64,000 bases of DNA from Protonemura montana (lineage: Eukaryota > Arthropoda > Insecta > Plecoptera > Nemouridae): positions 14,187,021-14,251,020 of the forward strand of contig OX387602.1 of assembly GCA_947568835.1 (NCBI GenBank), given 5' to 3'. The stretch's first letter is position 1. The number at the start of each line of letters is the position of its first letter. A model generated the notes under the pieces. The model made no database searches, was not told the DNA's origin, and was given only the letters and a program-made list of their open reading frames with translations. Shown in pieces: positions 1-10,586 of the stretch. The translations under genes were made by a program, and so were the position numbers.

Positions 1-787
1 GAAAAGTTTCTAACCATTTCAGAGAGATATTGACTCTTATCTCTGCCAAATACCTAAAGCTTGGAAATAAAAATCTAATAAACGTCTCCTATCGGGGAAA
101 AGTGACACACACACGCCAGCATTTTCTCCGGAAAAGCGTTTGTAGTGAATATCCGATTGACGCGTGCATGGTGGGTTTGAAAATGCCCTCCTTATTTGCT
201 CCGAAACACTACGTGTTACGCATGGCCAAACCTGTTTCGAAATATATGGCAATTGTTCTATTGAAATCAAATTTCATTGCTTAATCGACGGTCCATATTA
301 TAGTGGCCGTATACAATGCCTTTTCATGCCATGACACCCGGATCTGAAAGTCACAGTTCTGGAAAAATGTAAATTAGAATATAAAAACCATTCGTCATAC
401 TGGTCATACCTGATTATGAATAAAATTCCACAATTTTTTTCCAAATTGCTATCTTCTTTCTAGCTAGTTTAATTGAAAAGAATTAGATCGCTCAAATAAT
501 AACGAAACCAAGTATTTTTTGAAGCTGTAATTTAATTCTACAAGCTAAAACAACCAAACTAGACAATCTTACGTGTATTGATCTCTCACTTCATCTGCCT
601 TCAATAAGGATCAAGTAGTTTTTGGACACAGCACTTTTAGATGACCTAGCCTGACATGGTAATAGCTTTCCAGCCATGTGAAATCGTGATACCCAATCAG
701 ATGCATTGGCAAACAAGAGCGCACCTGGTACGCTTTATAAAGCTTGCCAATTTGCAAGAAATGTTGTAAAGGCAGGCAAGCACTCAC
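1..787 (-). other. Intron following T1 exon b of the Shaw-type channel (partial)
   Basis: This stretch follows the GTGAGTG splice donor of the exon ending at 788 on the minus strand. The next channel exon, which in this family carries the end of T1 and the linker to S1, was looked for on the minus strand and not found. The intron therefore continues past the left edge. Overlapping ORFs on both strands at 30-284 have no recognisable domain. Confidence 0.75.
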
Positions 788-920
788 TTGTGTGTCTCGA
801 TGTATGCTGTAGGTGCTCCAACAGCACGGTTCAACCTGGTTAGAGTCCAAGCCCCAGAATTCCAGTTCCTCCTCAAACAACGGGCCGCATACGTTGGTCG
901 GATAATGCAGCTTGCCCGTT
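788..920 (-). CDS. Shaw: Shaw/Shawl-type voltage-gated K+ channel, T1 domain exon b
   Basis: This internal coding exon continues the cytoplasmic T1 (BTB-like) domain of a Kv3/Shaw potassium channel, which selects the subunits allowed to co-assemble into a tetramer. It completes the Arg codon split by the upstream intron and adds 44 residues, from TGKLHYPTN to IHRDTQ. The zinc-binding motif typical of non-Shaker Kv channels is complete: H of KLHYP, then C after five residues, then CC after twenty more (H-X5-C-X20-CC). The acceptor is a pyrimidine-rich tract ending CGTCCAG and the donor is CAA|GTGAGTG, phase 0. The length is 133 bp, in frame with the preceding exon. From memory, the run [13 protein letters not shown] looks more like the Shawl paralogue than Shaw proper, which has an MTYTQ-like run, so the paralogue is unsettled. 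The membrane domain lies outside the window. Confidence 0.95.
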
Positions 921-2905
921 CTGGACGAGCACAATAGAAACAAAGTTTTGTTTCAATTCGCAACGTAGGCAAGAAATATGAATATGAGCTGAAGTGAAAT
1001 GGTATATAAAGCATGGTAGTTCCATGCCTCGCCTTTACCTAACGAATTGTGTGAAAGCTCCGACTTAGCATAAGTAATCATAATAATACCCTTCTGTGTC
1101 TGATGGAATAGAAAATTAATTATTTAGCATTGCAGGTCGACGAGGATTTAGAATGTCTCTGAGAAGATATACCCTGGATTCAGGACGCAATTGCTTTCCC
1201 GTGCTGACAGTCTAATGAAGGTTGCATTTCGTATTAAACTTTAATGTTATCCGTCTTTTTCCTTGTTAACACGAAGAAAAGAAAACATGTATTTCTTGCA
1301 GTTCATCGCGCCGAGATAGCAAGGGTTTCTCCGCCATAGTATTTCTATCCTGAAAGGTATTTATTTCGCAAAAAGTATTCTATTTATTCATAACCAAAAC
1401 TCGAGTCCGAAGTAGCAACACGATAACCAATAGAGATATGCGACGTAATAAATTCGATCGTGACGTAGGTAAAAAAATAACGACATATTTATCCCAGGGA
1501 AAATTTATGTCGTCGCATCAAAATGCTTGACCATGGTCGTGGGATGATACTGTCCTGATCTAATTCGGTCTCATTAATCTTCTGATGCGATTTTCATTGG
1601 TTACAGTCCTACTGCAGTAGTACCCCAATGATTAATTTTATTTTATACCATTTTTTACGGGCCAAGTGCGATAAAGTTTATTGCTGAATGATAGGTACGT
1701 GTAAACACAGCCTCTGCCTGGATAAGGGTTGTTTTTATCATGATTGTTTCTCTGTGGGAGAAGCACGATTGTTTTGTGTGTTACCCGCGTTTACGTGGCT
1801 AATGGGAAAGTTCATTAGCAGGATATTTTAAAATATAGTCCAACCCAGAGAGAATTTTGAAACAAATTCACCCAAAACGTCGAAAAGTAACGTTAAATCT
1901 CGTGATCACGGAACCGGGGAGGCAATCACATATTATACCTGGCCAAATAAATAGAGTGTATTTAAATGTTTTATAAAACCCGTACACGAGTTCACAATCT
2001 GTTTTCAAAAATAAAGCAATCAATAAAACTTCAACCGAGTTGTAGCTCTTGTAAATTCTGAGTGATGTTTGATGTAGATATTTTCTTGCTTGCGAATCGA
2101 TGCTGCATTAATACTGCGAAAGTACACAGAAATGCAACTTGGCTAGATGGAAGAGCCAAAGGCTTTTGCAATTTCGAAGCAGGTACTTATATGAGAGAAC
2201 GTTTTTCATCGCAGCTTATATGTTTATTATTCTAATATCATAAACGTGGAACGGTTCGTTATCCTGACGCTAAGCGAGGAATGGGAAGGACGCGGGTCTG
2301 CCGCAAGGAACGATATTTCCACTCTCATTCGCAAGGTTCGGTCACGTGTACAAAATACTGCAGCAGACATTCAGCAGCGTGGGCAACAGAGGTTTGAATG
2401 AAAGCTCGAGCAAAAGTTTGGTAAGATATTATAAAGTTTTTAAGTAGCACAATTGATTCTTGTTAATGAGGACATTCCAATGGTAATACGAACGGTCTAA
2501 CGCCCTAGTTAGTAAGTTTTCATGGCGAATTGGAAGCAAAGGTTAATGGAATTTAAAACAAAACAACCCCTAAGATTGAAGTTTCAAATGTAAGCTTTTC
2601 CGGATTCCGTTGAATTAACTTTCGATATTCTGTAGTCCACCTTAAATTCCCAAGCATTTTACGTTTTCAGTCACTTTCCGAGCTTCATTTCAGAAAATAC
2701 GTCTAAAAAAAGGGAAGAAATAATTTCTCGCTTTTCTTACAAAGTTCAGTATTGAAGGTTAATTTTCCGATCTTACTTTGTTAAGAAACAGTTTTTCTAG
2801 TATTTTTCTTGCGTTCATACGATAAGAACATACAGGATAAACATTAATTTCTTAAAATTTTCTGTTATGAGGTGAGTCACCTGAAGAATGGATGACAGTA
2901 TATAC
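921..2905 (-). other. Intron between the two T1 exons (1985 bp, phase 2)
   Basis: The intron is bounded by donor AG|GTATAT at 2905 and acceptor CCAG at 921-922 on the minus strand. It is phase 2 and splits an Arg codon. It is AT-rich and contains no recognisable exon, RNA gene or long repeat on either strand. Confidence 0.85.
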
Positions 2906-3099
2906 CTGTAGTAATTGAGCACCTGGGCGAACACGCCCGGATGCCGATCAAAGAAGTACTCATTGAGAAGCTGGTCATAGTTCGCCAAAGCTTCGGTGAG
3001 ACGCGACAATCTCGTGGCAGGGATTTTCTTCAAAGTCGTCTTGTATGTTTCGTACCTGATCCCGCCCACATTTAAAATGATCCTGTTCTCTCCATCCAT
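2906..3099 (-). CDS. Shaw: Shaw/Shawl-type voltage-gated K+ channel, first coding exon (T1 domain exon a)
   Basis: This exon encodes residues 1-64 plus two bases of codon 65 of a Shaw-class delayed-rectifier potassium channel alpha subunit, an integral plasma-membrane protein forming tetramers. The protein begins [20 protein letters not shown], then carries the family signatures [28 protein letters not shown] and VLNYYR, the first half of the T1 domain. The start at 3099 is chosen because a TAA lies in frame two codons upstream and the context GAC-ATG-G is favourable. The exon ends AG|GTATAT, phase 2. The next exon (788-920) restores the Arg and continues TGKLHYP, as in other Shaw proteins. 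Only about 109 residues are in this window, against roughly 480-570 usual for Shaw channels (figure from memory). An H-to-Y change in GGIRxETY relative to Shaw as I recall it again hints at Shawl. Confidence 0.96.
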
Positions 3100-3158
3100 G
3101 TCTTAATGTCACCTCATTTTAGGCGATTCTTGCTAAACTGCCGCTCCAAACGCCGATC
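3100..3158 (-). promoter_or_regulatory. 5' UTR segment of the channel mRNA with a two-codon upstream ORF
   Basis: The exon carrying the initiator ATG probably begins at 3158, after a TTTTGTGAATGTTGCAG acceptor on the minus strand. At 3117-3109 lies ATG-AGG-TGA, a minimal uORF with A at -3, ending nine bases before the main ATG at 3099. An in-frame TAA separates the two. An upstream noncoding first exon is therefore expected further right; its donor was not proven. Confidence 0.7.
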
Positions 3159-5639
3159 CTGCAACATTCACAAAACATACAAACACGTTACTTCGATATA
3201 TCCACATATTCCATTTGTGACGAATTCGAAGCACGGTTGTATTTTGATCAAATTTTAATGTTCAATAAACGAAAATTTGCATAAACATATTCGCGATATA
3301 TGAAACGTTGTTTTTATTTTAGTCTGTACTTTCGGCTGTCGGTATTCCTATAGAGAAAACAATCGATTTATTGAAATCCGATATTATTTAAATTTTCTAC
3401 AAAACCATTTTAAACACTTTCCGGAAATATGAATCCCAACCGCTACAACAGCAGTCACCTAACTAATTACTAAACTAAACTCCAATCTAAACCATTTTCA
3501 ATTACGAAGAGATCGTGTATTTATAATTAGACCTGAAGCCACGTGTATAATGATTAAATATAATACACTATTTACTTGAGCATATCGAATAATTATAATT
3601 ACTAAATCATCGTCGTGCTCGTCGCCTATAGCGGCTGGTTTACGCGATAAACAGTTCGGTGCATGCACAGAGAACATAGGTACGCTTCAATTACGTAATG
3701 CTACGTACAGCTGGGTTTCGTTCCGGAAATGCGGCGCCCCAAAATTAAGCCGCCGCCGATGGCTGCCAGATTACGAGGTGATCAAAAGTACAAGCCAGCT
3801 CATTTCATGCGTAGCTATTGTAGTTTCCGTGCCATCGGCATTAACAAATGGAATCCCTCGAGTGCACTTGCAATGCATTTACAATAACAACATGGGGATT
3901 CGACTGTTGGTAATTCCCTTGAATTAGTATGCTTATTATGCATGGTTGAAGAGTACTCATTAATCGCCAGGTGATTATTTTGTGAACAGTTTTTAGTGAA
4001 AATGAACCATGTTTATTATCAAAGTTAACCAAGGGGACGAAAGGGAACTCCCCTATTGCCAAACTGGAGAAAGGGCACTAGTCATCCAGAATAAAAGATT
4101 TTACAAACCAAAAATCACTTTAATTCTATTAATCAAGTCTCTCAGGGGCTTCGTTCACACTCGATAAGTTATCAGCAACTGAGCTGAGACCGTCTCGACG
4201 ATTTCGCTAAAAGAGATGGCCTAAATCACAGAAAACGCAACATCAGCATCGATATTTTGTAAACTAAAATCATTTGTGATTTCTGTAGCAAGGCTGATTA
4301 AAAATATTAATTTTCATTTTCATCCATCGACGCAAGTAAAACACTTTACTTCTTGGTGCAAAGTACAGAATATGGTGACCCATCGTATGGCTTAATCTCG
4401 TATTGAAAGGTTATTACCGATAGATTGCAAGTGGAAGAATATCCCGCTTTAAGAGGTGTTCAGGTTAAAACCGCATGTTTCCGCTTGCATCAACTGGAAA
4501 AGCCTATTGATCTCCCCGTTAAGACCTACTTGTGTGAAAGGCTAAACACAGCATTCTATTCGGGGATGTTCGCCAGCGTGCGACCCGAACAACCCAGCTT
4601 GAAGCTACCCCTATGCGACAAGCGAAATGAACTTGACATCGGGCCACACATGTTTCAAATAACCCCAAGACGGCAGAAATATCCACCCGTTTCTTATATT
4701 GTTTTTCTTTTCTTTTCTTTCGTTCCAAGAATTTGTGGCAAGCAATGTGTATGCAAAATTGATGGGGTGATCTTTGGTCTTCTGATTGCACAGAGAATGT
4801 ATATAAATAATCAAAGGTTCAATTCAAAACTGGCACCAGATTTTCTAAGAAATAAATCTAAATAAACTTGACTATACTATACTGACGACTAAAGACAATT
4901 TACCTGCATTTCGCAAATATTTAATTGATTGCATGCGATATATTTCCTCGAATTTCATGTATTCATAATCATACATTTTATTTTAAAAACACAAAATTCA
5001 ATTACACTGTTCGCAGTACAGGTATACGACTGTGCGTCAATTTGTTTTCGGAGAGAGATAAAAATAATAACATCTCTGTTTGGCGCATAGGCTATGAAAG
5101 CTTCCGCATGGCATTTCGTTTAGTTCGTCAGGCTTGTCGCCAATGGGCAGATATACCAATTCCACAGATAATTGCCCAGCTCATCCAGGGGAGTTCCCTC
5201 CCTCCAACCCCCACCCACAACCACCCTACGCAACGCACGTAACGCAATGCGTAGTGCTAACTAGGCTTCGGTCCCCGCAAGCTGTTGTTAATGTATTGTG
5301 TGCTGCCGTGGTTTTATTCTGAGTCCAGGCAGCCTGGAATTGCAGGAACGCGTGCGTTTGCTGAAATCTGTGACTGGTTAGAATTCTACATGCGTCGTGC
5401 TCTCTGAATTGTGCGATGTCAAAGGGTGTACTGCGTCGTTCTGCGTGGACCTGCCGCTGGTGCTGGGAAAGGGAAACGCGTGTAGGCATCGTTTTTGATA
5501 GCTTTTTTTTAGAATTTATTTTCGTTTCAAGTGTTTTTCTTGACGACGCTTTTGCTTATGACTGAAAGTAATACTTTATTCAGCTTATGATTCAAATGTG
5601 AACTTGATTATTGAGGTTTAATGACGCACTGTTTTGACA
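3159..5639. other. Non-coding stretch upstream of the channel coding exons
   Basis: AT-rich DNA, presumed first intron of the channel if its promoter lies to the right. The longest ORF (4425-4865, plus, 146 codons) has no recognisable domain and unbiased composition, and overlapping frames are also open. No RNA gene or repeat was recognised. Confidence 0.5.
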
Positions 5640-5900
5640 TCTGGCCATGCGGCACTGGTCTAATGGCGTCGGTGAGTGAGCGGATGATTATGAGGATGAT
5701 GATGAACCTATCCTAGACTAGAAGGGAGGCCAGGTCCCGGCACGTAGCCTACTTCTGTCGAATAGCACAAAGGGGACCACCGACTTAACGTCCCTTCCGA
5801 AGGACGGTACAACGCGAACAAGAGGATTTCTCCACAAATCCATGCTGTCGAGAGGTTTATAAGCAAGACGATTTAAGTTGCTGTACTAACTGTAATCCCT
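5640..5900 (-). repeat. Probable retroposon (SINE/LINE tail) remnant
   Basis: This block is markedly richer in GC than its flanks. On the minus strand it reads CCTTCGGAAGGGACGTTAAG followed by a GGTCCC-type block and a CATCATCATCC stretch. A CCTTCGGA(A/T)GGGACGTTAA-type core followed by GGTCCC is familiar from the 3' parts of retroposons dispersed in many invertebrate genomes (recalled, not searched). The core CCTTCCGAAGG can also form a short hairpin. All frames are interrupted. The ends are not sharply defined and no target-site duplication was identified. Confidence 0.4.
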
Positions 5901-7335
5901 CCAACCTCTCTCCCGAACAGAACTGGTCATGTGTATGATGATCACCCATCGAATATCTGACTCAGCGCAGTGTTGCTTAACTTCGGTGATCTCACGAGAA
6001 CCGGTGTTTCCAACCTGTCCCCTACACATTGATTACTAATTATCGGACGTGAATTTCAATTAGTGCTAAGTTCATTCCAAATTTTAGAATAATGCTAGAA
6101 CTAAACTAATCTTTGGGTGCTATTACCATACAAAGTTTCAGAGTAAGTACTCTAGTAGTTTTTTTTTATGAATTCAAAGTATTGAGTTGCCAGGTTCATG
6201 CTCCCCGACATGGCATGTTACCTTAGAGAAAGGAATGGTTAGACTGCTACTTAGAGCTTAATTAGTGCTAAAAACATGCCAAATTTTGAACTTAAAGTGA
6301 GGTTCTCTGTTCATGGATAATTTTGAAGTCTGTAACAAATGTTTGCTGTATTTATTAATTAAGAATCCTGCACAGTGGGTTGTGTACAGAGGGCAAATGT
6401 TTTTAAATGAAAATAATCAAGAATTCTGTAAAGTGTACAGGATTTCAAAAGTTACCAAATGATTTGAGAGGAATGTAATGAAGAATCCATTCCCAAAAAA
6501 AAGAAGTAAAATGCTGGCGTAACGAGTTGGGTGTATTGCGTTGTGTCGCGCCGCATGGCACCTCCACTCTTTCACCATTCGTTTCAATAAAAGTCTACGT
6601 GCATTACACTGGAAGCTTCCACGTTTTCATTTTGCGGCCACATAAAATACAAAAGTAATTCTGTTACCGAGAATATTATAGTATTTTTCAATTTCTCCTA
6701 CGGCACACTAGTTTTATTATTCGTCCTACATCTATGAAACACGAAACAAAATATTTATTCTCCTTTATAGTAGTACCTGTGAAACGAAATTTAATTATCT
6801 TTCAACTCTACTTTATTTTGTTTTGAAAATAAGAAAAATCGGTATCAAAGCTTGCACAAGTAAATTTTTGTAGAGAAGATTAATAAAAATATCTTTAGGT
6901 CCAATTGTAGCGTACTGGTTGACTGAATCTACTTGCGAGTATGTTTTTTTGAAAATATCGGAAAAGAGAATTTCATACATATGTGAACCATTCATCATGG
7001 AATTCAATTACGTGTTGCAGAGAGCTGTAGCTGTCGATTCCTTTCTTCGTGGAGTTTTCAACGAGCATGTTATTTCCATCACAACATGTTTCAGCAGCTT
7101 CCCCATGTGCATTCAATTCGATCACTAGCCAGGCCATAACTGGATCGCTCTATTACTAAATTGATTCCCTCTACAGAACAGATAGCCGGTCAGGGATGAG
7201 CGAATAGTGCACTTTTTGTGTTTAATAACATTTGATTAAAATAAAATCTCAACCGTTATAACTGATTAAATTATGTTGAAAGCAACCAGGCAATGCAATG
7301 AATTAGTGCATGAAGAAATATATATATATTTTATA
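5901..7335. other. AT-rich non-coding stretch
   Basis: No coding exon, RNA gene or repeat could be supported. There are short A/T homopolymer runs and ORFs of 64-69 codons without domain similarity. Confidence 0.5.
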
Positions 7336-7385
7336 TTAGGTTAGGTCAGGTTAGGTTAGGTTAGGTTAGGTTAGGTTAGGTTAGG
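7336..7385 (+). repeat. Interstitial telomere-type tract, (TTAGG)10
   Basis: Ten consecutive five-base TTAGG units occur, with one substitution in the third unit (TCAGG). TTAGG is the ancestral arthropod telomere repeat and is absent from Diptera telomeres, so it supports a non-dipteran arthropod. The tract is short, lies within single-copy-looking DNA and is preceded by an AT tract. It is interstitial rather than a chromosome end. Confidence 0.93.
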
Positions 7386-8469
7386 TTATGGCATTAGAAC
7401 TGACTGAGATATTAGGCAATAGATTGTAAATTTATTTAACAGGGTAAGCCTCTTCTTTTATCTTTGAGGCTTTATAGTCACTAATGCTATTAGACTGCAA
7501 TTCTAAAGGAGTAGAATTCCACGAAAGCTCAAAGAACTTTCTATCTATTACCCTCTCAGAAATTGATGAGAATGGTAGTGTTTCTTATTATAAAATACTC
7601 TGCGAATACCAAGCGTTTATATTAAAACATTATGTTTTCTTAATAATATTATTACAATTTCTTATTATGTATCATCGTGTGCACACTTTTTGAGTGAGTA
7701 AGTAATCTATCAGTTAAGTACGCGCAATAAACCTTACTAACCATGTGTCTTATTCAGTGTTGCCGGCACATATCTTTATTTCATTTGTAATCCAAAATCG
7801 ATCTCACGACCCATCTACTCTGTCCAATCCCATTTCTTTCTTCCAAGAGATTTTCTGCTCTCCTCTCTTTATGTCCCAAGTTACGTCCGTCTTCCTATAA
7901 CATTCGTCTTATCTAAGAGAGATCTTTCTCAAATCTAGCCCACTTTCTATAGCAAAGATAATCCTTGCTCTATACGCTCAAAGATGGTAGATTTCAAAGG
8001 GGAATTAGTTCAAATCCCTTGGTGATTACGAAGCATCCTTAATCATTAACCCTATTCCAATATTACTAATTTCGCTTAAGTGCACTAATAACGTTGTATT
8101 GAGGCGACAATTTGTAAATATATAACCACCAGCCCCTCAAATGTGTGGAGTCATTTTCCAATAATAATTTAACAGCACTTTGAAACAATAAGTACAAACT
8201 TAGATAGACTTCGAAATGTCCTTTAGAAATCAAAAAGTTTTATCCGGATAAACGTCAAAAGTTTTTACATTGCTCCAAACCATTGTTTATAGAAAATCAC
8301 TTATTTCATATTTAATCTTGGAAAGTCTTGAGCAAGTTGGCTGAAGACAACCTTGGGCTAGGGGTTGGGTCACAGAAATGCGCCTTCGGCTAAACTGCGT
8401 GTCTTTGAATAAGGCGATCCTAGGACCTTAGAGATTGTCAAAGCAACACCTTTTGTGTGGAAGCGGACG
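7386..8469. other. Non-coding stretch
   Basis: A pyrimidine-rich segment (about 7820-7920) and AT-rich DNA occur here. The plus-strand ORF at 7484-7693 has no recognisable domain. Nothing else could be supported. Confidence 0.45.
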
Positions 8470-8582
8470 TATAAATAAGGCAGGAGCTAAGTTGGTGGAA
8501 TCACATTCTACGTCTGGTGCAGCAACCCCTCATTCGCCTATTAGCTGCTAGTAGGCTAAGATAATAGCGAAGATAGTAGTGC
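8470..8582 (+). promoter_or_regulatory. Possible TATA/initiator promoter with a short leader exon
   Basis: TATAAATA at 8470-8477 is followed by a TCACATT initiator-like site whose A (8503) lies 33 bases downstream of the first T, the usual spacing. A GTAAGA donor-like site follows at 8583 (AGTGCG|GTAAGA), which would define an 80-base noncoding leader exon. The segment around it (8330-8640) is less AT-rich than its flanks. No coding exon was recognised downstream, and no DPE is seen at +28. Confidence 0.28.
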
Positions 8583-10563
8583 GGTAAGATGGAGACAGAG
8601 ATTCCGAAGCTAAAGCACGCTGAAGCTATTTTCAGATAAAAATCATTTGGTATTTTATAGGTGCTGTAAAAAATATAATGGATTACAAAATGTCGTTAAA
8701 AGGGTTTAATATTTGGCGCTATGAGATGAAAATTTGTTGTGAAGTATGTATAAGAATACTATCGATCGAGGAAGCACAATTCTTATAAATGTAGTAAACT
8801 TACTGTAAAATTATCTAAAAACAGATTGTTGATAGCATTAAAGTCTTACATTTTTAAAAGATCTTTGTGAGTATGTTTAAGTATTTCAATTTGCAAAGTG
8901 AAATGGCTTTCTTTTCGTTTAGCTCAATAATGTAAATGGTTGGGAAGAGCTCTTAGCCATACTTTACGTGATAATTTCCCAAATTCAAGACGTGCACACC
9001 TCAACGTTTCGTGAGCAGTTAAATGAAATTCATCTTGTCTCGATGTTTCCTCTTTTAGTGACCCATGACAGGGACGCTTGACGGTACGCAAGGGAGACTA
9101 GAAAAAGGAAAATATTTAATGCATAAAGTTTCGTTGACTCGCCATGTTTGCATAACAATTTCCCCTATCTTGCGATATATCCCGGTCCCTTTGATGTGTA
9201 CCTCTTAGCAGTTGTACCTGTAGGTAACTGGCAAGATGGATGGTGCATTATCAAAATAGCGAAATGAATATTTGATGAAAATTACATGTTTTTTTTTGCC
9301 ACGTAGAAATGTTTTTGAGAAAAAATATCAATGTTTTACCAAAAACTGTGCAGTTTGGTAAGTGAACATTTAATTAGCTAATCAAATATTTTTACTATCT
9401 CATGCTCTGTTTAGGTTGTTGCCAAAAGTATCACCAGCCTAAAGGTATAATAATTTATACCAATTCATGCATAGAGTTTAAGACAAAGAGCTTGGAATGG
9501 TTCATGCAGATTTTGTTTGCACAAAACTAACTTTCTTTGTGATCTCCCGGGCTTCTATTGACATTAAAAGAAGTCTTTGTTCGCAGAAACGAACAAGGTT
9601 CCCTGATTGGGGCAAGGATTTTATAAGTCAGTTCTTGTGTCCTGAATGTCATCTTCACTTCTCCTGACTTTCATTCCCATTAGTGCTGAATGGACAGCGG
9701 AAACGTGGAATTTGCGACTGAAATCACTAAGCTAAAATATGGACTATGACTATTGATCGAGATATGTCTCATTGTCTTCTTTCGCCTGAAAATAGGAAAT
9801 GCAGATGCGGATAGAAATCTTTTATTTCATTTTCTGTACTATCAACTCAAATTAAATTGAAATTTCAATAAATGACGGCGTAAATTATTAAACGCGAAGA
9901 AAGTTGTATTGCCAAAGGTTACTTCTTTGATATTTTCTCCGTAGTTCCACTACAAATAAAATACGTCTTAACGTATCAAAAAATGTACTCTTATACGAAT
10001 GACTAAATTTCCGTGAAGAGAGCTAGAATGAATATGCCATGCCAAGGTGCATTTTAAATTCGCGTTGAAAAGGTGGAACGGTTTAATCACGTTGCAGACT
10101 GTTCGCATTAAACAGGCTTCGGTACTCAAAAGAACAACCCTTGCGGAAAGACTAAATTTTTGTCACTTTTTTAAAAGAACCTCTGCTACTTAATTACGAA
10201 GAGTGGACTGTGCACTAGAGAAGGTAGCGTGAGTTCGTGAGAAGTGATAAATAAATCAGCCATCCGTAGTAGCAAAGGTCCAGCGACCGCTGCCACCAAA
10301 TGTAACCGCTAGCAACGAGGCCACGTTCCGTGAATACCTAGGTCCAAGCGAACTACAAATGCAATTTCGACGCACTCTCTAGCTACAAAGGATTAAATAC
10401 ATTATTTATAAAGCATGGTGGATTATTTGCAGGTTATAATCTTTGAAAATAATTATTTATTCAGATGAGTACAAGCATTACCTTTTGAACTAAGTGCTCA
10501 CCAGAACTTTATTAGTGTTAAGCCTATTTCGTTGTTTGAAAATCATTATTCATGTTTTTTATT
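8583..10563. other. Non-coding stretch
   Basis: AT-rich sequence with frequent stops in all frames. No exon, RNA gene or repeat was recognised. Confidence 0.45.
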
Positions 10564-10586
10564 TATATATATATATATATATATAT
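10564..10586. repeat. (TA)n microsatellite
   Basis: An uninterrupted TA dinucleotide run of 23 bases. Confidence 0.95.

Noticed and set aside
4425..4865. 146-codon plus-strand ORF as a gene
   Set aside because: Other frames on the opposite strand are also open, the composition is not protein-like, and no domain, splice site or start context supports it.
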